This document shows positions 50,143 through 58,120 of a stretch of 64,000 nt of DNA, one piece after another (position 1 is the first letter of the stretch; every line of letters begins with the position of its first letter). The stretch covers positions 186,001-250,000 of the forward strand of contig NZ_MBTF01000023.1 of the NCBI RefSeq assembly GCF_002013915.1. Direction: 5' to 3'. The DNA is from Mucilaginibacter pedocola. Lineage in GTDB: Bacteria > Bacteroidota > Bacteroidia > Sphingobacteriales > Sphingobacteriaceae. The translations under genes were made by a program, and so were the position numbers. A model generated the notes under the pieces. It saw nothing but the letters and a program-made list of their open reading frames with translations, was not told the DNA's origin and did not search any database.

Positions 50143-50248
50143 ATAAAAGACAGCAAGAATCAAGAACCAAGACAAAGCCCCAAAACTCTTTAAAATAAAA
50201 AGACGAAATACCTTTTGGATATTCCGCCTTTCTTGAATCTTGACTCCT
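50143..50248. repeat. Inverted word repeats in the aminotransferase/desaturase gap
   Basis: Left words GCAAGAATCAAGAACCAAGAC (50145 onward); right words TTCTTGAATCTTGACTC (50231-50247), complementary in 12 of 13 core positions. The desaturase terminator sits between them. Confidence 0.65.
50197..50231 (-). terminator. Probable terminator of the desaturase gene
   Basis: On the minus strand AAAGGCGGAATAT pairs with GTATTTCGTCTTT through three G-U pairs, followed by TTATTTT. Confidence 0.65.
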
Positions 50249-50252
50249 CCGC

Positions 50253-50987
50253 TTACGAATATGCTTTCCTTAGCTTAATAATGCGCATCCAGTGCATCAG
50301 TTTCATTACGGGATAAACCGGGTCTATCTCGAACCATTTGGCACCAAAGTTTGCGCTGTTCGGGCGTTTGTGGTGGTTGTTTTGGAATAATTCGCCCAAC
50401 ATCAGAAAATCGAAAGGGGTTGTATTTTTTGATTTATCGTTGTTATCGAAGTTGGCATAACCGTATTTGTGGCCGCACCAGTTAACAATAGCACCGTGGA
50501 TAGGGCCCATTAAAAAGTGGATAGGCAGCAATAAAAACATCCACCAGTATTCGGCAAAGGCAACGTAAAATGCCACATACAGGCCGCCAAATATCAGGCG
50601 CGAAATCATCGACGAACCGATGTAATCTAAAAACCTCCACTCGGGGTAGTTGCCTTTAAAGCGTTCCTCGGGTTCTTTTAAGCGCCTCTCGTGCATTTTG
50701 TAGCTTTTTGCGGTGTACCAGCTCATCTGGAAAACATCGGTAAAAAAGTGCGGCGAGTGCGGGTCCTTTTCGGTATCGCTGTAAGCGTGGTGCTCGCGGT
50801 GCATAATGGCATACGCACGCGGGTTTAAAAAGGATGAACCCTGGAAAAGATAGGTCATCATATAAAATACACGCTCGAAGAATTTATTCGTTGTAAACAT
50901 CTTATGCGAGGCGTACCTGTGCAGGAAAAACGTTTGAAAGAACAACGATAAAAACCAGTGGCCGAGAAAGAAAATGAGTATGATCAC
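50253..50987 (-). CDS. Acyl-CoA/fatty-acid desaturase, membrane type
   Basis: 244 residues, GTG start. The three histidine boxes of membrane desaturases are visible: HRYASH (about 23-28), HREHHAYSD (about 62-70) and QNNHHKRPN (about 197-205). Hydrophobic segments at about 2-20, 38-55, 125-160. The HRYxSH, HREHHxYSDxxxDPHSP series is that of delta-9 type desaturases, which adjust membrane fluidity. The promoter box TATATTTG (51028-51035) is 40 nt upstream. Electron donor not seen. Confidence 0.93.
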   Translation of the reverse strand: MIILIFFLGHWFLSLFFQTFFLHRYASHKMFTTNKFFERVFYMMTYLFQGSSFLNPRAYAIMHREHHAYSDTEKDPHSPHFFTDVFQMSWYTAKSYKMHERRLKEPEERFKGNYPEWRFLDYIGSSMISRLIFGGLYVAFYVAFAEYWWMFLLLPIHFLMGPIHGAIVNWCGHKYGYANFDNNDKSKNTTPFDFLMLGELFQNNHHKRPNSANFGAKWFEIDPVYPVMKLMHWMRIIKLRKAYS

Positions 50988-51027
50988 AGTATAGAAATTA
51001 ATGTGGCAATGCTATTTATAATGATTA

Positions 51028-51035
51028 CAAATATA
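51028..51035 (-). promoter_or_regulatory. Desaturase promoter -7 box
   Basis: TATATTTG on the minus strand, 40 nt before the GTG start, leaving a short leader. Confidence 0.55.
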
Positions 51036-51087
51036 GCGATAAATTCAAGCATTTGGTTTTATAATTACATATCCGTTACGGGAATAA

Positions 51088-51122
51088 AAAACGCCGCTCC
51101 GGGTTGTCCGGAGCGGCGTTTT
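51088..51122. terminator. Intrinsic terminator of the DUF2383 gene
   Basis: Perfect 15-bp stem (51088-51102 with 51108-51122) with loop GTTGT and A/T tracts at both ends; 23 nt past the stop at 51145 on the minus strand. Confidence 0.9.
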
Positions 51123-51144
51123 AATTAACGAGTGAATTGGGTGC

Positions 51145-51606
51145 TTACACTTGCGCATCGCGCAGGGCTTTGATACGGTCGTGGCCCTGGTTAATGGCTT
51201 GCTGTTGGTTAACTATCAATGAAACTTGATCCGGAGACAGGCCGTTATCTCCTGATAAGGCATCGCGATAAGCTTTCTTGATAGCATCTTCGCCACGTTC
51301 GCATTCCGAAAGGATGGCCTTACGGTCGTGCCCGCTAAAGGTGGCTTTAACATCCAGCCATGCGCGGTGTAAAGTGCCCGATACCGAGTTGCCGGTTTCC
51401 AGCTCGCCGCCTGCCTGGCCAACTGCGCGGCTCAGCTCCTGTACGTTGCGGCGGCTATCGCTTGCAAATTTGTCAAAAACGGCTTTCAGGTCGGCATCGC
51501 CTTCGCCTAAGTCTTTAGAGGCACGGGTGAAACCGTCTACACGGTCGTTATTAATTTCTATTAAATCGTTCAATACTTCTGTTGATCTTTCAATGGTGGT
51601 TTCCAT
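51145..51606 (-). CDS. PA2169/DUF2383-family four-helix-bundle protein
   Basis: 153 residues from METTIERSTEVL; 15 upstream codons are rejected as a poor N-terminus. Ferritin-like helical bundle of the DUF2383 family: VLNDLIEINNDRVDGFTRAS (about 11-30), DLKAVFDKFASDSRRNVQEL (about 39-58), HRAWLDVKATFSGHDRKAIL (about 79-98) and a C-terminal LIVNQQQAINQGHDRIKALR. Function unknown; members are often stress-induced. Monocistronic with its own terminator. Confidence 0.9.
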   Translation of the reverse strand: METTIERSTEVLNDLIEINNDRVDGFTRASKDLGEGDADLKAVFDKFASDSRRNVQELSRAVGQAGGELETGNSVSGTLHRAWLDVKATFSGHDRKAILSECERGEDAIKKAYRDALSGDNGLSPDQVSLIVNQQQAINQGHDRIKALRDAQV

Positions 51607-51809
51607 GGTATTTGTTTTTGTTTGATAAGGTAATTGCAACCACCATGCCAATAATTAATTACTAATTAAATAAATTATAATTATTGATTTGTTGTTTCCT
51701 GTGTTAGTGGGAAAATAAATTTAAAAATAAAATTAACCGCAGAAGATGCGCGGTTTTTGCCTGCGCGAGGGGATAGGACAGGGTGTATAGATTTTTATAA
51801 CGACGAGCT

Positions 51810-52559
51810 TTAATCGTTAGTGCGTTTGTGCCGAAGCCAGTAAGTGCCCAGGTTAAAGGCGATAATAAAATGGTTAAAAACTGTTGGCACCAATCCGTAA
51901 TGCTTTCGCATAATGGCAAAGCGTTCTTCTAAACTTTGGCGGTGTTTAGCTTTAGACATGCCACCCACCAGGTACTTGGCCACATATCCATCCACCTTCA
52001 CAATTTTTTTTGCCTTTTTCGCTGCGCGGATTATCCAGTCTATGTCGGCACTCAGCTGGTAGGCCGGGTCGTAAGGTTCAGCAAGTGTTCTGCGGATGTA
52101 GATGGCCTGGTGGCTTATGCTCATGCCGTATTTAAAGCCACGCCAGCTGAATTTTACGGGCGCTTTGTGTCGGCGCTGGCCAAGGCTTTCACGACGGGCG
52201 TTCACCATTTCGGTTTCGCCGTAATAAATGTCGGCATCATCCGCAGTCGCAAAAACTTTCTCTACGGTATCGGCGGCGTAAAATTCATCGCCCGAATTCA
52301 TGAAGATAACGTACTCGCCCGTTGCCAGCGCCAGCCCTTTATTCATGGCATCGTAAATACCTTTATCAGGCTCGCTGATAAATTTGGTAATGCGGTTTTT
52401 GTAGGTGTTGATGATATCAAGCGTGCCATCGGTTGATGCGCCGTCAATAACAATGTATTCGATATGCGGATAAGTTTGGTTAAGCACCGATAGCATGGTG
52501 CGCCCTATATCCGCAAGATTGTTATATACTACCGTAATTACCGAAAGGGTGGGCTTCAT
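51810..52559 (-). CDS. Glycosyltransferase family 2
   Basis: 249 residues. GT-A fold: SVITVVYNNLADIGRTMLSV (about 5-24), IEYIVIDGASTDGTLDII (about 33-50), SEPDKGIYDAMNKGLALATG (about 61-80), and the metal-binding region FMNSGDEFYA (about 85-94). WcaA-like glycosyltransferases of this type add sugars to exopolysaccharide repeat units. It overlaps the preceding GT4 gene by ATGA (52556-52559), so the two are translationally coupled. Sugar specificity unknown. Confidence 0.93.
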   Translation of the reverse strand: MKPTLSVITVVYNNLADIGRTMLSVLNQTYPHIEYIVIDGASTDGTLDIINTYKNRITKFISEPDKGIYDAMNKGLALATGEYVIFMNSGDEFYAADTVEKVFATADDADIYYGETEMVNARRESLGQRRHKAPVKFSWRGFKYGMSISHQAIYIRRTLAEPYDPAYQLSADIDWIIRAAKKAKKIVKVDGYVAKYLVGGMSKAKHRQSLEERFAIMRKHYGLVPTVFNHFIIAFNLGTYWLRHKRTND

Positions 52560-53827
52560 ACCGTTGCTCCTTTCAGTAACGAAGTATAAAGGCCGATGTA
52601 TTGCCCGGCAACTTTTTGGTTATTAAAATCGCGCAGTACTTTTTCCCTCGCGGGGATAGATAAGGCGCCGTTCTCGCCAAGCACATAGTCTACGCCTGCT
52701 GCTAAACTCTCTGCCGATTTAAAAGTAGCCAGGTAGCCGTTAACTTGGTGCTCTATCATATCGGGTATACCGCCGGTATCAAAGGCTACCACGGGCGTTC
52801 CGCATGCCATGGCTTCCATTACGGTATTGGGCAGGTTATCTTCTACCGATGGCAGCACAAAAACATCCGCCAGGCTATAAACCTCCGCCATTTCTTCGGG
52901 CGAGGTTATGATATTCAGCTGATGAACCGGGAAGGGCAGGGTAGTGGTATCAAAACGTTTGTTTTTTCCGAATATCACCATCTCTATATCGCCCGCAAAC
53001 GGCGAATTACTTTTGAGATGTTGCAAAGCGTCCACCAAATAGCTTAGCCCCTTGCGCCTGTCGGCAATGTTGGCCGCGCCAAAAAGGATTACCTTTTTAT
53101 TTATATCGATGCCACGCTTGGTCCTCGCCGCTGCTTTATCCTTTGGCGAAAACAGTTCGGTATCTATAGGATTGGGGATGGCCTGTATGCTGGCGTTTTT
53201 GAGGAGGCAGCTTTGTTTGGCAACCTCGCCCAGCCAGTTGCTGCAGGTTACGTAGCTGATGTTAGGGGCATTAACCGGCATTTGTTTTTTGCGCAGCCAT
53301 CCGCTGTGCGATATATCATTATCCGCAGGGTTGCGCAAAAAGTAGCAGTTGCCGCACTGGTTCATGAAATGGTTGCAGGCACCAGCGTAGTGGCAGCCGC
53401 CGGTAAACACCCACATATCGTGCAGTGTCCAAACAATGGGTTTGCCCAGGGCAACGAGTTTCGACAAATCTTTTATAGATAGAAAGCCCGAGTTGGTCCA
53501 GTGGATGTGCAGGATATCTGCCTGCTGTATTACCGGCTCGTTGCTGATATCGGTACCGGCATTCGCGGTAGAAAAAGCGAACCTAACACTACGGTCGCGT
53601 GCTTGAAGCGCAATAAAGGGCAGGCGTTCGTAAAAAAAGTTGAAGTTGGCGTGAGCTTTATCTATCGCGTTTTTTTCGATGGAGTACACGGCTTCATTAT
53701 CCCGCTTTTTGTGCTGAACCACTAAAGTAGCATCAACCTGTTGCTGTTGCAGCGCCTTTAACAAACGCATACAGGCCTCGGCAGCGCCGCCGCCCGCATC
53801 AGCTGTATTTATTAAGGCAACTTTCAT
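52556..53827 (-). CDS. Glycosyltransferase family 4 (group 1)
   Basis: 423 residues. GT-B fold: MKVALINTADAGGGAAEACM at the start, donor-binding C-terminal domain with VILFGAANIADRRKGLSYLV (about 240-259), then the EX7E motif in PSVEDNLPNTVMEAMACGTP (about 345-364) followed by VVAFDTGGIPDMIEHQVNGY. Cys-rich insert HYAGACNHFMNQCGNCYFLR (about 153-172), seen in some members that act in exopolysaccharide synthesis. Coupled to the GT2 gene; divergent from an acetyltransferase. Confidence 0.93.
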   Translation of the reverse strand: MKVALINTADAGGGAAEACMRLLKALQQQQVDATLVVQHKKRDNEAVYSIEKNAIDKAHANFNFFYERLPFIALQARDRSVRFAFSTANAGTDISNEPVIQQADILHIHWTNSGFLSIKDLSKLVALGKPIVWTLHDMWVFTGGCHYAGACNHFMNQCGNCYFLRNPADNDISHSGWLRKKQMPVNAPNISYVTCSNWLGEVAKQSCLLKNASIQAIPNPIDTELFSPKDKAAARTKRGIDINKKVILFGAANIADRRKGLSYLVDALQHLKSNSPFAGDIEMVIFGKNKRFDTTTLPFPVHQLNIITSPEEMAEVYSLADVFVLPSVEDNLPNTVMEAMACGTPVVAFDTGGIPDMIEHQVNGYLATFKSAESLAAGVDYVLGENGALSIPAREKVLRDFNNQKVAGQYIGLYTSLLKGATV

Positions 53828-53877
53828 TCACGTTCAATTATCGGGGCAAGTATACTGATACTAAAATTAAAAAACTT

Positions 53878-53885
53878 TACTTTTG
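53878..53885 (+). promoter_or_regulatory. Promoter -7 box of the acetyltransferase/methyltransferase operon
   Basis: TACTTTTG, 52 nt before the ATG at 53938. Confidence 0.5.
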
Positions 53886-53937
53886 AAGGCTTCATCTTCA
53901 GCAGCAGTACACTTAAAAATAAAATTTACCCGCAGGC

Positions 53938-54480
53938 ATGAACTTTTTCGCTTATTTATTCCAGGACCGGCGGGCCAACCGGGGTAATTTTAAAGCGCAA
54001 CTGGTACTTTTCATGTTCAGGCTGGTGAATGCCATCAACCGCTACATGCTGCTCAAAGTTATCTTTTTCCCCTACCTTATGTTCTACCGTTTTTTCGTGG
54101 AATGGAGCCTGGGGATAGAGCTTCCGCGTAAACTGCGTGCGGGTAAAAACCTGGTGTTTTACCACGGGCAGGGGCTTGTAGTAAATTACGGTACCATCAT
54201 TGGCGAAAACTGCGTACTGCGCAACGGCGTAACCATTGGCCACAAAAAACTGGCGGACGGCACACACAGCCGCTGCCCGCAAATTGGCAACAATGTAGAT
54301 ATTGGCGCTAACGTATGCATCATTGGCGATATTACCATTGGCGATAACGTAGTAATAGGCGCCGGCGCCGTAGTGGTAAAAAGTATACCGCCCAATAGCA
54401 CAGCAGTGGGCAACCCGGCGCGGGTGCTGGAGAAAAAGGCAGAAGCAGCCAACCTAACAAAGGATATTAATGGACAATAA
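53938..54480 (+). CDS. Serine O-acetyltransferase-like hexapeptide acyltransferase
   Basis: 180 residues. N-terminal hydrophobic helices (about 18-60), then a left-handed beta-helix (about 75-165) of hexapeptide units: GLVVNYGTIIGENCVLRNGV, IGNNVDIGANVCIIGD and VVIGAGAVVVKSIPPNSTAV. Final VGNPARVLEKK is typical of this acetyltransferase class. Within polysaccharide loci such proteins O-acetylate sugars; a role in cysteine synthesis is less likely given the neighbours. Overlaps the next gene by 11 nt. Confidence 0.9.
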   Translation: MNFFAYLFQDRRANRGNFKAQLVLFMFRLVNAINRYMLLKVIFFPYLMFYRFFVEWSLGIELPRKLRAGKNLVFYHGQGLVVNYGTIIGENCVLRNGVTIGHKKLADGTHSRCPQIGNNVDIGANVCIIGDITIGDNVVIGAGAVVVKSIPPNSTAVGNPARVLEKKAEAANLTKDINGQ

Positions 54481-55216
54481 TTTAACCGACAGGGCCTTTT
54501 GGAAAGCCTTCTGGGAATCGCGCATAGGGCTTATATTTAAACTGAAACCCAATTACGTTTTTGGCGATATATTGGGCAAGGTAATTGCCGAAAAGAATGC
54601 CAAAACCGCCATCGAACTGGGCGGTTTCCCCGGGTATTATGCCATTTACCTCAAAAAATACAAAGGCCTAAAAACTACCCTGCTCGATTACTTTATCCAC
54701 CAGGGCTTAGTGAACCAATTGCTGGAAGTGAACGACCTGAAAGAAGGCGATATAGGCATCATAGAAGCCGACCTGTTCACTTACGTGCCCGAAGAGAAAT
54801 ACGATATGGTGCTTTCCTTTGGGTTGATAGAGCACTTTAACGATACCAAGTTTATCATTGGCGAGCACCTGAAGTTTTTGAAACCCGGCGGTACGCTGTT
54901 TATCACCCTGCCTAACTTTAAAAGCGTGAACGGCTGGGTACAGCGCAAGTTCGACAAAGAGAATTACGACAAACACAACATCAACAGCATGGACCTCGCC
55001 CTGCTGAAAAACAGCTGCGAAGCCCTGGGGCTAAAAAATGTAGAGGCTTACTACCACGGCAAATTTTCGGTTTGGCTGGAAAATAAATCGGAACAAACCG
55101 CCTTTGCCAAACTAATGATGAAAACCATTTGGCTTGCCGGGAAGGTGTTCACCAAAGTGGTGCCGATAGAAAGCAAAGCCTTATCGCCTTACATGGTGGT
55201 TAAGGCGGAACTGTAA
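54470..55216 (+). CDS. Class I SAM-dependent methyltransferase
   Basis: 248 residues. Rossmann-type methyltransferase: AKTAIELGGFPGYYAIYLKK (about 44-63, motif I, ELGG-x-PG), DIGIIEADLFTYVP (about 88-101), YDMVLSFGLIEHFNDTK (about 105-121) and LKPGGTLFITLPNF (about 137-150). Overlaps the acetyltransferase by 11 nt, so both probably modify the same product, likely a polysaccharide built by the GT pair on the other strand. Substrate not known. Confidence 0.9.
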   Translation: MDNNLTDRAFWKAFWESRIGLIFKLKPNYVFGDILGKVIAEKNAKTAIELGGFPGYYAIYLKKYKGLKTTLLDYFIHQGLVNQLLEVNDLKEGDIGIIEADLFTYVPEEKYDMVLSFGLIEHFNDTKFIIGEHLKFLKPGGTLFITLPNFKSVNGWVQRKFDKENYDKHNINSMDLALLKNSCEALGLKNVEAYYHGKFSVWLENKSEQTAFAKLMMKTIWLAGKVFTKVVPIESKALSPYMVVKAEL

Positions 55217-55236
55217 GGAATTATAAAAATCGGGTA

Positions 55237-55269
55237 AGATTTGACAACTTTTTAAAAGTTGTCAAATCT
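55237..55269. repeat. Palindrome copy 2 (AGATTTGACAACTTTT)
   Basis: 16-bp arms around a single base. Same palindrome as 46035-46067; 15 outer bases are identical. Lies 21 nt after the methyltransferase stop, as a terminator would. Confidence 0.75.
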
Positions 55270-55375
55270 ATTTCAGGCCCCTTATACAAACCTCATGCAG
55301 GGCGGTGATACACAAACGCTACCTGCCGTGTGGGGTGCCGAAAAAAAATCGGCATGAACGATTTAAGGCTACAAC

Positions 55376-55416
55376 AACTATCCTCTAATCAACCACTCTC
55401 CAGTCACTAACCGCTA
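55376..55416. repeat. Word repeat beginning at the stop of the YkuK-like gene
   Basis: On the minus strand TAGCGGTTAGTGACTGG, AGAGTGGTTGATTAGAGG: starts with the TAG stop. Same words as at 16164-16391. Confidence 0.55.
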
Positions 55417-55887
55417 CTGCACCATCTTATTAGCGCAGCACGAGCTTGCAAAAGCCTCGGGCTTGGCCTTGAACACGAAGCCCATGCTCAGGATGTAGCC
55501 CATAGCCTCGTGCAGGGCCTGGTTGCTTTTAAACATTGGGTTGGTGTTAATGTCGGCGTGCACCTCAAGCTCTACGTCGTACAGGTCGAGCAGGTCGCAA
55601 AGTTTGTAGGCAATGTCAATAGATTTTTGCACCTCGTTGAGCATACGTTCCTTAATGCTCATTTTTTGGGTAGTGCGCTCCTGGTGGATAAACATGAACG
55701 CGCCGCGTGCTTCGCGGATAAAAACAATAACCGTAGCAAAATCGGTTATCGCCCCCTTCACCTGCGAATCCGTCCCAATACACACTTTCAATTTGTTCCC
55801 CAGGGCAGTTTCGCGCTCAATGGCGTGTTCCACTTCCTCCATAATGGGGGTTTGAATAATCTCTCCGCTAAATTTTCTCCAGGCCAT
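55414..55887 (-). CDS. YkuK-family RNase H-like protein
   Basis: 157 residues. RNase H-like fold of the DUF458/YkuK family: KLKVCIGTDSQVKGAITDFA (about 32-51, with the first acidic residue), TVIVFIREARGAFMFIHQER (about 52-71), VELEVHADINTNPMFKSNQA (about 104-123) and a GYILSMGFVFKAKPEAFASS end. Family function is not known; a nuclease activity is inferred from the fold. It lies alone between the polysaccharide operon and the broken TPR gene. Confidence 0.88.
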   Translation of the reverse strand: MAWRKFSGEIIQTPIMEEVEHAIERETALGNKLKVCIGTDSQVKGAITDFATVIVFIREARGAFMFIHQERTTQKMSIKERMLNEVQKSIDIAYKLCDLLDLYDVELEVHADINTNPMFKSNQALHEAMGYILSMGFVFKAKPEAFASSCCANKMVQ

Positions 55888-56022
55888 AAAATTAATTTTT
55901 GATTGATTTTTAGCACTGACCTTTTTACGGTCTATAAAAATAAGCGATTAACTATTGGATAAACGTTATGTATGCATAATTTATTTGTTAACAATTTGGT
56001 GAATATTAACAAGTTAGGAAGA

Positions 56023-56062
56023 TGTGCAGATTTCAGATGTGCAGGTGTGCAGATGATGAGAG
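56023..56062. repeat. Word repeat GATGTGCAG in the 55888-56190 gap
   Basis: GAAGATGTGCAGATTTCAG, ATGTGCAGGTGTGCAG: same words as 61669-61695 and 62107-62135. The gap also holds the perfect palindrome TCCCGATA-GT-TATCGGGA (56126-56143). No gene is supported in it. Confidence 0.55.
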
Positions 56063-56190
56063 GAGGGAGGAAGTTATAAAATGTGGGCGTTCCTGCTGGT
56101 AGAAGCGGGTGGGCTATCCGTTGCATCCCGATAGTTATCGGGACTTCATTCCGCACCGCTGATAGAAGCGGCGCATTTCACAGTATACTT

Positions 56191-57987
56191 TTACTTAAAT
56201 GGTAGATGAGATATAATTATCTCAACGGGCTTCTCTCTCTCTAAATGTGTATACTTCTTCTCCTTTCTTTTCTTTATATGATAATTAAAAGCGGCCGCCC
56301 ACTCATCGGCTCTTTCGACTTTAGGTCCTAATGTTATTTTTTGTAGTATAGGAATGATATTAATTAATTTGATATAAACTCTTGGAGGGTTTGTTGCTTT
56401 TTGAATTATTTTTTTGAAACCAACTCCCTGAACGACCAGTCTCACTTCTTGCTCGTATTGATACTCCACACTTTTGAATAGGTAGGCTATATCGTTCAGT
56501 ATCACTTTAACTGTATTTTTTTGAGCTTCATTGAGAACCTCAAGTTGCTCTTTTAATTTTTTAAGTAGTCTATTAAGCTTCCTATTTTTAGTCCGCGGGG
56601 CTTCAGGTATAAAGAACTCTTGGTCGTTTTTATAAGCTACTCTATAAAAAGTAAATTTCCCTTCCATTTGAGGCATCGCTTCTAACTCAATCAATGGATT
56701 AAGCTTAGATTCAAGATTGGCAATAAATTGATCTTTAAAAATTGTTAAAGCGCATCCTCGCGCTTCAATATTAGCCTCTTTCCCGTACATCCTCCAAAGG
56801 GTCAAATCATCATTTTTGTTATCCGCGACAAAACTCCCGATGAAAGGTCTCTCAACAAAGTAATCCTCGATGGATTCTTCCTTTTGTTTGGTTGTTGTAA
56901 AAGATAAGTAGTGGAACAGTTCCCTACCCTCTGAGGTGTCATTCAAATAGGCTCCCTCTGAGAGCCGAAATAAACTATTATCCAATATCATAGATTTTGC
57001 CGCCGATAAACTTGTGTAATGAGTAACACATGGCTTATCAAAAAGTAGTAGTTCTTTGATTTTTTGAACTAATTTGTTTATCTCGTCCAACCACCTATTT
57101 GCAATAATTTCAGATAGCTCTTCGCTTTCCGCAATGGCGATTTTGCGCTTATAGTTATCATCATCTGGCAGTAATTTTAAATAGCTTTCATAGTCCTGCA
57201 ATGCTTGTGTGTAGTTTTCCAGTTTCCTGTGTACAATTGCCCGATTAAAAAACGCCTTTCTATAATTTGAGTCAATGCTGATTGCTTTGTTAAAATCTTG
57301 AATCGCATTTTCAAAATCACCAACTTTGGTCAACGTTATTCCTCTATTACTATAAGCACGGGCATTTCCTTCGTCTAATTTGATGATTGTGTTATAGTCA
57401 GCCAAGGCCTCTTCATACCTTTTTAGATTGGCGAAAGACATTCCTCGATTACTGTATGCTTTTACATAAAAAGAGTCTAATTTGATTGCATTATCGAAAT
57501 CCTTGATAGCTTGAATGTACTCTTTTTGATTGAGCCAAAAAGTACCGCGATTATAAAATAAAGCAGCAGAGCTGTTATCTAACGATATTGATTTGTTGAA
57601 ATCGTTTAGCGCTGCATCGAATTTATTAGTTCTTACCAATGCTAAAGCACGCCCGAAATAGTTTGTTGGATTATTTGGATTGAGTTCAATAGCAGTATTA
57701 AAATCTGAAAGGGCTAATTCATACTGGTTATTAAGAAGCCGTGCACTCCCTCTTGTGCTATATCCAAGATCAAGAGTGTTATCTAATTCAATTGCTTATT
57801 CTGCATAAAAAAGGCCGGATTCAAAATTTTGTTGTTTTAAATAGGAACGCGCTTTAAAAGAATATAACTCTGCATTTTTATATTCACTCAATAATTCGTC
57901 AGTCAACAAGGTGGTAATTTCAGAAAACTGATTTTCCTTTATCATACTTTGTACTATCGATACGAGTTCTTCGGATGTTTGTGACAT
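56191..57987 (-). pseudogene. TPR-DUF2971 gene broken by one in-frame stop
   Basis: From ATG 57987 the frame runs 63 codons (MSQTSEELVSIVQSMIKENQ at the start), hits TAA at 57798-57796, and continues in the same frame to 56191. Around the stop the protein reads SGLFYAE-stop-AIELDNTL, where a TPR helix expects AEKAIELD; thus AAA or AAG (Lys) became TAA. Downstream come TPR units (ALSDFNTAIELNPNNPTNYF, AIKDFDNAIKLDSFYVKAYS and others, to about residue 285), then a DUF2971 domain (THYTSLSAAKSMILDNSLF, AYLNDTSEGRELFHYL, DDLTLWRMYGKEANIEARGC). Base composition is clearly more AT-rich than the neighbours, which hints at acquired DNA. The downstream part could still be made from an internal start. 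Confidence 0.85.
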
Positions 57988-58068
57988 AAGGCGGCGGTAA
58001 TTAATCAAACTTAATGTTTAGAATCTTCTATACAAAATAGAAACAGATTTTATTAAGTCTGTAAAAAA

Positions 58069-58097
58069 AAAGCCGCTTCCTATCAGGAAGCGGCTTT
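58069..58097 (-). terminator. Intrinsic terminator of gldJ
   Basis: 12-bp stem AAAGCCGCTTCC / GGAAGCGGCTTT around TATCA, followed on the minus strand by a run of nine T. Confidence 0.92.
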
Positions 58098-58120
58098 CAT
58101 ATTTCTATACCAATTGTGGC

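Noticed and set aside
55932-56156. 74-codon frame in the gap after the broken TPR gene
   Set aside because: Built from GATGTGCAG words and a palindrome; no coding sign.
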